Shown here piece by piece: positions 21,182-33,100 of a stretch of 64,000 nucleotides of DNA. The position numbers and the translations under genes were made by a program. Source of the stretch: Montifringilla adamsi. Taxonomy: Eukaryota; Chordata; Aves; Passeriformes; Passeridae. Below the pieces are notes generated by a model, which ran no database searches, was not told the origin of the DNA, and was given only the letters and a program-made list of their open reading frames with translations. The DNA lies in contig JAGGNK010008448.1 in NCBI GenBank assembly GCA_017590115.1, positions 2,978,794 to 3,042,793 on the forward strand. The letters are read 5' to 3'. Within the stretch, counting starts at the first letter, position 1. Each line of letters starts with the position of its first letter.

Positions 21182-24100
21182 CTGGATAAAGAAAAAAATA
21201 ATTAGTGCTGGCTTCCTTTAATGCCATAATATTGACAGTAACCACTGCATCTTTTTATCTTTGCTTCCATTCTCATTTTTAGTAGTGTTGCGGGGTTTTG
21301 TTTTTTGAGCATGGCTGTTCTTCCTTTGCAATTTTCCAAGAAACGTAACTAGAGTTTTAGATAGAAGGTAAATGGAGGACCATAAACAGTCAGAAAATTA
21401 TCTAGCAGCTGCAGCTCTTATCCTTTTAACTTTATTTAAACAGCTCTATGAGTATGTTTAGAATTTGATCAGTGGTTTTGGTTACCATGTACAGGAGCTG
21501 TTATAACACTGGTTTCTCTAGCTTGACAGATTGGTCTTTATAAAGGGTATATTTTTATCTTCATACATGAAGAATCTTTGTGGTCATAGTGCAATATACC
21601 TTAGTCCTTACTTATTAAAGGTATATAATTAAAAACTGTAAGGAAAAATACCCCCACATCATCTCACCTCTTCACCACTTTTTTCTCTGCCCAGTGCATA
21701 TTGCCTTGTTGATTCAATAAATCTTATAGGAATGTTGTACACTCTTCTGTTGTAAAACACAACCAGTGTATATGGCTGCCGTGAGTCCTGCCCAGAACTC
21801 TTCCTTATTAGAAAAGATCCATCCTAAAGAGAGAAAAGTAGTCAGTGTATTAGGCTCATTTCTTTCCAACAACTTAGTCTGGTTTTGGCTTAATATTTTG
21901 ATTTATATTAGCATTAAACCCTTTTCTCCCATTAGAAAAATAATAGCAGCAGATGAGAAATAGCACGTATTCCTGCTAACAGTAGTTTGCAAAGAAATCA
22001 GCTTTGCTGCTGCCTGTTCTCTCTCAACCAGAGAGAAAATGAAGAAATAAATACACAGTGGCAGCCATCTGTTGTGATCCACAGATTGTTAGGGAATAGT
22101 TCCTATCAGTGGCAGTAAGTAGGGAAGAAAGCAGGGAGAGGTGAAGACACCATTTCTCCAGAGCTGTAAAAAGGAGCTCACCCAGTCAAGCACCTGCAGT
22201 CCTGACCGTGTAGCCCTGTGCTCACTAACTCACAGCAGCCTTTACCTGGTGATAGCCCCCATGCTCTGCCCCTTATCCTTCTATGTGGACTTAGGCAAGA
22301 GTGGAATGTACTTGATGCTGAGGATGCAACTCTACATGCTCCTCTTCCCTCCTGTGACACTAGATTTTGTACAAAGAATAGCTGAGAAAATTCAAATTCT
22401 CCAAACACCTAAATGCACAGTGTTGCTATTTCAAAATGCGTAACACCACCAGTCTTTCCAAATAGCTGTTTTCACATGAGCCACTGGACAGTGGTGGAGA
22501 CCACTTAAAAGCCACTGGGCTTTGCATTTCTTTTAAGGGGGTGTGCATGAGCTGTAAGACCTCCCTCAGCTCTCTAGTCTCTAACAGCTTTCTCTGCAGT
22601 GCTTTGAGTTGCACTAATGCAACTTGGTGTTGCAATGAAAGCCAGCATTAACTAATGTCACCACAATAACTCCAGGTTTGACAGTACTTGCAGGGCACCT
22701 GTTCAGAAGGCAACTGATGCTCTTTGAGTACTTGTCTTTTAAAAGACAAAAGAAGACAATACTTCTTTTGTCTTTTAAACATATTTTTATTTGAAGTTTT
22801 GGGTTTTTTTTTCCATAAAACAGACATTCTTTAAAAGTGACCTACCTTGTTTGATCGGTACAATGCATCCTCTGCCATTTTCCTATCACAGGTAGCAGCA
22901 TACCATGCTTTACTGTGAACACCAGCATCCTAAAAAGAGAGGAACAGTGTTTCACCTAATAAAGAATATAGCCTGTAGGGGAGTTACTGCTGAACAGTGA
23001 CAGCTATGAAGAACTAAAACGCAGAAAACTGAAGAGTTTAAAAAAGTCTTTGCCACGAGTTCACAGTTTTAGTTGAGTAGAGGTGGGGCAAAGAAAAACT
23101 GGGAGTGTCAAAACAGTGGTAACAGATTTGTGATAGAAGGCTGATAAATGACAAAAGAGATGCCCTGACAAAAGCAGTCAGGCTCAACTGTAGGATCGTT
23201 CTAAAGACAAAAGCTATTCCAGTAGAATTTAAAGAGGAATAAATGTTGAGAAATGTTAAGGAATAATGCTCTTTGTGAACACAGTCATGATTGTCTCCAC
23301 ATGGACAGCATGATGGTTGGCTAAGTTTTGGTCCAGCTTTACAGTAACAAGCTTAATGATAAAATTAATTTTCACACAAGCTTTGTCACCTCTGTACAAA
23401 TTATAACTGAGCTGGTCTAGCTGACTTACTGCTGCCAGAAAGAGAGTGTCTTGGCTTCTCCTTTGTGCTCATTTTGTTGCTCATCTGATCCCATGGTGAG
23501 ATAATTCACTTTATTAAACTTGGAGAAAAAAAAAACAAAAAACTTTCCTTTTTTGTTTTGCCTTTTTTTGTGTTTGACTGCCAAGCTGAGTTTCTGTCAG
23601 TTTAATGACTTGGCTCAACCCACTGCAGGATCAAGAAGGAACACCATAGAAGCTGGGAGGGGAGCTGACAGTGAAGAGAGAGCAGAGCCTCAATTTTAGG
23701 GGCACTGCACTAAATTCTTAGACTGGATCAAGCCACAACATATAATTTTACCTTCAAAAATTTTCCATTTATTTCTCTAGTCACGCTATTCATTGGAAAA
23801 AGAAAGGCTGAGAGGAATTGCAGATATGAAAGGTACTTGTCCACGCAGAGAATAAGTCCAGTGTACATATCTTTGTTCAACAAAAGAAGGAATCAATGGC
23901 CCCCAGACCTTTCTTCTACCACTGTCTGTGGCCTACAATGTAGAAGCAGAGAGCTGCTGCCAAAATTTGGATGGGAACCAAGCAAAGAATGAATGTAATG
24001 GGAATGAATGACATCTGTGAGCACCTGTATTGTGCAGGATGCTACAGCAAATGATACCACTGTATACAATTGCTGGGAAAATAACACTAACAGCTAATTT

Positions 24101-27100
24101 TTTTAAACAAAATGGATCTTTTATTAAGTTCTGTTTCTGCCCATGGCTGTTACATAAAAATTGCAAATGTAATTGCTACAACCTGTTATGTAGAGTGTTC
24201 TGTATTGCTTATTTGAAAGTAATTTTTATAATAAATATCTAGTATTACATACAGTTAAAATTTTTCCAGAACTTCAAATCCTTTGTGTTCTTAAATGTTG
24301 TATTATCTTTGTCATGTCAGACTTTAGAACACCTACTGTTACTGGCTGTGCACGATACAGCCTTTGGTTTACACTCAACAGAACTATTTTTACCTTGTTT
24401 GTGACTACCAGATTTATAAGAACAGCTTTTTCATTTTATAGTCTCCCTTCATCCAAAATGAGAATAAGGGGAATAGCACTGAAATGAAAATAGCCTTCCA
24501 TTTGCTTAGATCATTCAAAGCTTAATGTTGCAACAAAACACATAAAAAAAAGAATCGGCCATAAAACTAACAGCATTAACTGTAATGAGATCTGTTTAAA
24601 GGAACAGAAAGGAGCTGGACTTGGGAGAGACTAAAACACGTAGGGGAGGCATTGCAGCATCACTGTATTTGCTTACTGCACCTTTTTTTTCCTGCACACA
24701 ATTTGTACAGCTATAAGTTAGAAAAAAGGACATGATTAAAAACTCTTTATAGCAATCAATATCAAAGACTAGACTTAAGTACATCACCACAGATTTCCTA
24801 ATTTCAATGACGTTGAAAGTAGGAACTAGAGAGTCAGGAAGACATGAAACTAAAGCTTTCTGTGATTGGTAGGGTGACAAGATTTAATGTAATACTATTT
24901 ACATATTTTTCTACAGTTTGTTAAACCTCTCCTATGCTATGTGTTCTGAGCATGTTTTAATGAAAGCTAACATTCAGATTATTTGTGCTACAAAAAAGCC
25001 TCACTGCAAAAGGGGCATAGAAGCCCTCCAGGAGTGTAATTTTCTATTACTATTGATGGAAATATTATTTTAAAATAAAGGTTAAGGAGATTTCTGTAAT
25101 ATGAATTTAGCTAATATTATACCTGGTCCGCAGAACTTGAAATAGATGAGGTGCTGCTGGGAGGGGAAGCACCCAAAGAACGGTTTGCAGCTTCCGGCAC
25201 TTCTAGAAAAGAGGAAGAACAACATGTATAAGTTTTCAAAGCATGTTTGTTATGATGTAAGAAATTGAATTGTTACAAGGACTTTGGAAGATCTGCAGAC
25301 ACTTGACCTTAGGTATCAGTCAGGAAAGCTATCTGCTGGAAATGGATGGGACCTATCTAAGTGCTGGGACACTTGCCTGCCCAAAGGGCAGCTAGCCTTG
25401 CTTGTGAAGGAAAACCAGGCTGGATAACAATTTGCTTATTAGCCAGAACTAGACTCAGTACAGGAAAAAACCTCTTCCACCATCAAAGTGAATGAATGTA
25501 GCAATAGGTAAGAAAATGCAGGAACTTGATGCAAGTAATTCTCAGTCCACTGTGAGAAGCAGTCTTACAGGTGAGCAAGTCAGGAAAATGAATTTATTTC
25601 AGAGATAATTTTTCACCAATTTAGACTGCCTGAATTGTTTGTATACACGTGCAAGAAGTCCAGGCAGAAAAAAAAAGAAGCAGAATTAATAGAAAACATT
25701 ATGATGCTTAATTGGAATAACAAAGCATAGCTGAAAATAGTTACTAGGGCTAAAATACAGATGTAAGAGTTTAAGAAATCAGAAGTGAAATGTTCAAGTA
25801 GTGTTGCCTAGTAATGATATGATGAAAGACGTATGGATTATTGCTTTCTGGTAAAAAAGAATTTGGCCCAACAGTGTTGGTGCCTGCTACAGGTACTTGT
25901 GAACACAGCTGGATGCAAATCAATATGCTAGAGAAGATCATTGTAGAAAGTTGAGTGATACTCATTTTGTTATTATTGGAGGTTTTTTTTCCTGTGTGCT
26001 TTACTTATTAGGGAAAACAAATGCTACCCTTTCTGGATATGGTGCTCTGCAGACTGCATTGTTAAATCTTCACCAATAAATTTGTGATTTAGATATTGGT
26101 TTAGAAAGCAATATAATGTTATAGAGAAGACCACAACTGAAAAATGCAATTGGACTGGAGACAAAGACAATTGTGTGAAGTACATTTAGAACTTCTTTTG
26201 TAGTAAAGATGCAATTGTCTGGAAGCTGCATCCCAAGTGGAGGGGAGACATTGTAGGGAGCAGTTTCAGGTCTCAATGAATTAATAATCACCTGAAGAAG
26301 GCTATTCAATATTATGGATTTTGGTTTTTCTGTCAAATTTTGACTAACTGGCTGTTAAAGCTACATCTGAGAGCAGACTGTAGGAATAAAGCAAGAATTG
26401 ACAGAAGTCAGACAGATTACTGACAAAAGGGTAAGTAATGAAAGATGCCTTGGCCGTGTATAAAAAAGAAAAGTGGGTGGGGCTTTATTCAGTAAGAATT
26501 TTATAGATTTTAAAGATAATCCAGTTACTAAACAAATAGTAGTTCTGGCACAGAAATGGAAATTTCCACAATCAAATTGGTAGCAGAGCTTAAATAACTT
26601 TAGTACAATTGAACTGATGGGCCCAGATGATCTTTACCTATGAAATTTTAAAAACTGGCACATGAAATTCAGGGGTGGTAACAGTTATTTTACGTAACTT
26701 TCAAGTCAGGATGGTACCAAATGATTAAAGAATACCAAACATAATTGCTATACCTAAAGTGAAAAAGTGACTTGAGCATCTACAGGGCTTTTTGCCTGAT
26801 TCCACAGAACACAATGCCCTAGGAGAGAATTTGAAGGAAATAACATCAAGATTTGGAAGTAAAGGTACAACTAGAAAGAGAAAATCTGAATCTTAGCCAA
26901 GTAGATAAAATGTTACAGCTCTTTCATAGAATAACAGAGTTCTACAAAGAGGGGATGTGGCAGTGTACTTAATCTGGACTTCAGAAGAGCTTTTGACACT
27001 GTGCCATATCGGAAGTGAGTACTTTTAATGATGAAGGTGGAAGTTAGCTCTAGGCTTGTATCCAAAGAGGAGATGGCAGGTTATGCTGAAGGAACATCAG

Positions 27101-30100
27101 TGATTATGGGACCAGTGGTGTGTATTATAAAGTTGTTATTGGACCTGGCACTGAGTAAGATTATGCAGAAGAAAGTTTACTAATCAGAGCACCATTCAGC
27201 ACCAGATGGTCTTGAAGAATAGTTACAGTTCCAGAAGTTGTAAGAATTTATGCTTCAAGTTGAAGCACATCAGTTGTGTGATGGGAGCAGACTGGAGTGC
27301 ACCAGTCAAGAGCATTAATGTGAACCTTATATTAATGTGAACTTCCTCAGCACAGGAGATATAATTGCAACATGCATCAAGCAAATGTTTCCAGGAAAGA
27401 GTTACACTAATAACAGCATGTCAGTTTAAGCTACACCAAATGTAGATTTATGTGCCATTCTCACCAGCTGTTTACAATGTGAAGGATATGTTCAGACTGA
27501 ATATGTACAGTAAAGAGCTTACAGGAAGGTCAGACAAGTGTTTGCTAACAAGCACCTAGAAAAATGTTGAATATAATTTACACTTCTGTATAAAGAGGAT
27601 TTATACACATATTATCTAATTCGTTTTTAGCTGTGAACTGAACAAAGTCCATCTTGGAAAGCACTACTTAGAAAACAGCATTAGCAATTGCTATTATAAA
27701 AGTACCTTCTTTTTTCCTTCTGTAGAAAAAGAATAAATTGAATGTAATAATAATCTGTCTGTCTTGTAGGCAACAGAAGCCTGGAGCAGCCCAGAAATGT
27801 CATATTTAGGATTCTTCTGTGACAAGGAAGATTGATGGAATCTTTATTAAGATGGGAAATGACCCAAATTGCCTTTGCTAGAGATTTCCTGTATTCATAA
27901 ATATAAATGAAGCACCCACTTTCCATCAATAATCCTGAGATACTCCCTTAATTTTACTAGCTGAGCTAAGATCTTGGATACTTGACCTCCTCTTTGAATA
28001 CATTACAGATACACTAATTCCAAACTGATTAATATGCAAGGTATTTTCAACTAATTTTAATTCAAATATTGATTTGAAATTACAAGTTAATCACATTTTA
28101 ATTAAAAAACTGTATTATACTTACTCGGCAGAATTGAGGGCTTTTGTAGCAGAGGCCTGAAATAAACGTCAAGAGATTACGGAAAGGTCTGAGAGGATGT
28201 ACTCAGTCCTGATAATATGAAAACTGAAAATATGCAGTGGTAGAATGTGTTCCATCTCACCTATTTGTTCATTGAGAAACATGGGTCTGATACAGGTATT
28301 TCAAAAAAGTGATATCGCACTAGTAGGAATTTAAACATATGTTTTAAATCTCTATTACCTTATTACAGATTATATCCCCTCATGCTTTTTGGTGATGGTT
28401 ATAGTATTTGTATGCATTCATTTGCCATCTTTTATTTTTTTGCTACTGTGAGGTACTGTGAGGCTTCAAGAGTCTCAGCTCTGAGAAAGCAACAAGGAGG
28501 CTCCAGTGAAAAGAGTGCTCCCATTTGAGCCTCTCACAGCTGGTGCACTGCAATATTCCCCAGAGGGTGGAAAGGGATCTTACTTTTGGGCACCACTTGG
28601 AAGAGGGGGAAGTGGAAGTTCCTGGCTGGAATTGCGCCGTCGTTCTGGTGCCATGGGTTTTTCTGTGGTTTGGGAAAACAAACAGTAGAGTCAAGATTCC
28701 TTCAGAAATAAGTTATCCCAGGTTAGGGAGTCCCCATAGGTGAAGGAGGCTTTTTTTTACTATAAATTTGGGGTTTTTTCTGACATGGCAGCTTGCCATT
28801 GCGCTGCTGTTAACTAATTCTAGGCAAATACCTGTGCTATGGATGCCTGCAGGGCTCGTGGGACTCTGTGACACGGGGGAGGGCAGCCAGCCCGGAGTGA
28901 GGCAGCAGCTCCTGCCTCACACAGACACGGGCACAGGATGGGATGGATTCCCTGCCCCTGCCAGGGGCTGCTGCTGGCCAGGAGTCACTCCCTGAGGGAC
29001 AGTTCTGGCTGAGTTCAGAGCCCGTCCCTCCCTTCCCCTTCTCCGCTGCCAGGGCTCCATGGCACGCTGCTGGTCCATTACTGTGCTGCATTACCCTGCC
29101 AGTAACCTCGGCAGCTCTACTGCGACTGCTCTCAGAGAACAATGATACTCACTGCAACTAAGGCTGCCCAGATCCAGTTTGAAACTGCTAAAACCAAACA
29201 CCCCTCCAAAAACGACAGTAACTTGAATGTGGTGCTGTTTGTTTCACGTTTTTAGTAAAAAAAAAAAAAAAATCAGATAAATGTCAACTTTTCACATTAG
29301 TGGCTATAGTTTACCTTCATTTGCAGTTAAGGTCTCTCTGGAAGGTAAACACGGTTTCTGCAGTGAAAGAGAAGGGCAACCAAGTATTAACTGGCACTTG
29401 TACAGCAAACGTTTATAATTTGTACTTTTTATGAAACAGTTTAGAATTGACAACATCCTGGAAGAATTAGGAGGCAGGAACGTAGCCATTCTGTGAAGAG
29501 TCTCTAGTTGTATGACCTTGAAGTTTGGGATTTTGCAAAGGAGATTTGGAAAGAATCCCAGCTTGTGGGTATAAATAGATGGAGAAAAACTAAAATCTAG
29601 ATGGTTCATTCTTGTCTCAGGTGCTAAAATCAGAAGTCTATCCCAAATACTTGAAAATGAAAACTGGATTTTCACCCATACTGAACTATGCATACAAATA
29701 TCTGAACACATTTTCTTCAGTTTAGCTCACAGTAAAACTGGAACCAATCTTCCACTTTTAAATTTTTTTTTTGCTTTCATTTTGAAACAATGATAATAAA
29801 CTGCCAGTTGTGAAACATTTTTTGAATTCATTTCTTTGAAAATTTCAACCAGTCCTCTTACTTTCTGCCACAAGAAGTTTTGGGGTATTTTTCGAATTAC
29901 TGAAAAACTTCACACAAATTCTGGTAAAAACCTGCATATTTCTTGAGCTATCACTTTCAATGAAGTCATGTTCTCCATAGGCAGCTCTGTACATTCTGGG
30001 AATATTTCTGAATTGTGTGTGTTCCCATCTATTTCTCATTTATTCAGTTCATGCACTGTGTTTATTGTTACATCCTGGGGCATTGAATTCAAACGTTGCT

Positions 30101-33100
30101 TTGATCAAAATATTTTTCTGCTTGAGGAGAAAGATCACTGCTCTTCATTCGTGTAATAGCACCCAAATATTTCCTGTCTTTATAACTCTTCCCCCTAGTA
30201 TTTTTTGCATTTATCTTGTAACCAAACACATGATAAAATTAAGTTTTACAATAAATTATAATAAAATTTTTGGGTGGTTATGCAATTACAAGTCAACTTA
30301 CTGGTGAAATTACTGCATTAGAAGCTTTCTTGCTGAAGTATGGAGGAAAAAGAAAAATAAAGAATATGGTTACTTAGCAGATATATGGATTCATTTAGCA
30401 ACTAATCATCAGTTTCATTCGTTCTCAGGGTATTTCTGTCTAAGATGGGATTAACTGGATACTTGTAGCAGTTACAAACAAAGAAGAATGAAAAAGGAAT
30501 AAGGGTATTATCAGATGCAATGTGGGCACCCACTAAAGGTACTTACACAAGGAAGCTACAACTCTGCCCAATAATTAACATGACTTGGGAGGGCAGGAGA
30601 ACTTGGTGAAAGCTTTCTGCACCTCCAGGCTTGCATGTGCTAGTGCTGCAGTACGGGAGCAAATCAGACAAGGCAGCCAGCATCTGCCACCAGCGGCAGG
30701 CAGCGAAGGGCAAGGCCACTTGGCACACAACCAGTATTCCTCCAGAAAAAGCAAAATAACAGCTTGCCTTTACCTAGTCAGGATATCTTTCATGAAAAGT
30801 AATAAATATTATTCCTGAATTCTAATTGCTACAGGCAAGGAGTTAGCTCCTAATACACCTATTAAACCCATCTCCAGCAAAGAAGTACTTTTATAATTTT
30901 TTACTCACAGGCCCCTTGGTAATGGAGATGGAGTTGCTCCAGTGGGAAATCTGGATTCTTGCGTGTTATTGAACCTTTGACCTAGAGATGTAAGCAATAT
31001 ATTTAGTATGCAATGTGAGCTGTATCTGAACCGTGGATTTTCCTCATTGCCATTTTAGTGTTAATATAATAAAGGTAAAAAATATCCACTGCTTTAATAT
31101 TTTTTCTTAGCATGTTTTCAGTCTGATTATAGAATAGAACAGTTCAGTAACACTTCTTGCTTATTGCTGACTGTAGAGGTAAAATTTACACCGACACACT
31201 AATGGCATGCTATATTGGTGGCATATCAGTCCCTCTCATATTGCTGTGTTTGCATCTGAATACTTACTTTCATCAGTCTTGTTTGCTTCATGGTCCTGTA
31301 ATGGAAAAATAGGTTAGATTTGATATGAAGGAATTAAAAAAGGAATTACTGTGTTCTGTTTTAATTTCTTCATTACCAGAAGGACATAGAGGTAATGGAG
31401 CAGAGAAGGGCAACAAGGCTGGTGAAAGGACTGAAGCACAAGTCTTATGTGGAACGGCTGAGGGAGCTGGGCATCTTTAGCCTGGAGAAAAGGAGGCTCA
31501 GGGGCTCTCTACAAGTACCTGAAAGGACGGTTATTGGTCTTTTCTCCCAGGTAACAAGAGACAGAAGAAGAGGAAATGGCCTTATGCTACACCAGGAGAG
31601 GTTTAGATTAGATGTTAGAAAAAATGTTTCCACTGAAAGGGTGGTCAGGCATGGAACGGGCTGCCCAGGGAAGTGGTGGAATCACCATCCTTGGTGGTGT
31701 TCAAAAGCCATGTGGATGTGGCACTTACAGACATGGTTTAGTGGTGAACACGGTGGCTGGATTAACAGTTGGAACTTGATTTTAGAGACCTTTCTCAGCC
31801 TGAATAATTCTTTGATTATTAAATGAGAACTGCATGAATAATCAACATGGTTTTGGTATCTGTAGTAATTTTTAAAGAAATATTTGTTCAGAAGTCATAT
31901 AGTATCCAGAAGACTTTCATGATGTCATTTGAAAAATTTTAAGCAACCATAAAATTTCAAACTTTCTAATAATCTTGAGATTGCTTGTAGTAAGTATTGA
32001 GAAAATTTGGCCTTAGTTTTGCAGTGAGTTAGTTATGATCCATGTTCAATTTCTGACCTGAAAGACTAAAAATACATCTTCCACTGAATCGAGGAAACTG
32101 AGTAGACTCTCTTGTCACCATGCTAGAATTGAAGCAATCCAACTAATATCCTGGCTTTTTGGGAGATGCTTAATTTTGGCTCCCATTTCTTGACTTTTAG
32201 GGAATCAAGACTCCCATCTGATAAGTATCTTTCAAAGAAGCACCAGTTATTAATTTGCCTGTCTTTTTCTACCCAGCTAATGGTTTTTTACTAGTGACAA
32301 ATGCATCCATTCTCTGGCTGGAGAGGTGTAATCCATCACCCAGCAGTTGGGGAAATGAGACATGGCAAAATTTTTTTCCCAGTCAGCTCAGGCCTTTGAG
32401 AGGAACAAGGGTTACAGTTCTGTGCACATGATCAGTGCTGGTTAGTGCTGACAGCAGACTGAATGGGAGCAGTTAGTAGATGTTTCAGTTTTTCTTTGGG
32501 CTTTGTCAATGTAGCCAGGGATGGAAAGGAACAACAGAGCACTGGACAAATGACCATGCTCATTACCATGTGTTCCTTTAAGACTGTAAAGGCTGCCACT
32601 TACAAGACAAGCAAAGACCCCAAAATTTGGACTGCACTGGGTAACTCTTTCCTAGGCTGACTCTTGTGACAAACTGGTGAACTGCAACCACCCAGGAGCT
32701 GAATACACCCGTGGTACAGAAGAGTGTTTGTCTGGGACCTTCATCTTGAAGCTGTAACTCAGTGTGTTGGCTCCAGCTAAATGACAGTCTCTTTTTATTC
32801 TCTGCAAAGCTAGGATGATATCCATCTCAAATACAAGCTTTGAAAATGCATTAATGGAGAGGTTTCAGCTGCAATATGGGACTCACGTCTGTTGTGAAGC
32901 AGGAGTATTCTTAGTGCTGATCAGATAGTGGAATTTCTGTCCAACATTCTCCCTTGAGACACGAGATTTTTTTCTTATCTTGTATTGGTAAAAAAAACCT
33001 GAGAAATCAAACTATTTCATAAAAGAGAAATCCCAAATTTGGCACTGTTTAGGATTTGCTCAGAATCCCACAGGACACAGATCTAAATGGGAAGAACTTT

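Noticed and set aside
22141..22443. 100-codon plus-strand frame in BLNK intron 20
   Set aside because: No recognisable domain, no splice or promoter context, and antisense to BLNK; chance.
29315..29337. A shorter version of BLNK exon 16 starting at the nearer CCAG (23 nt)
   Set aside because: Read in the incoming phase it meets a TGA and leaves in the wrong phase. The 43-nt version after CACTGCAG has the better pyrimidine tract and the needed phase.
31395..31826. 143-codon plus-strand frame
   Set aside because: It is the CR1 3' fragment read in an open frame, not a host gene.
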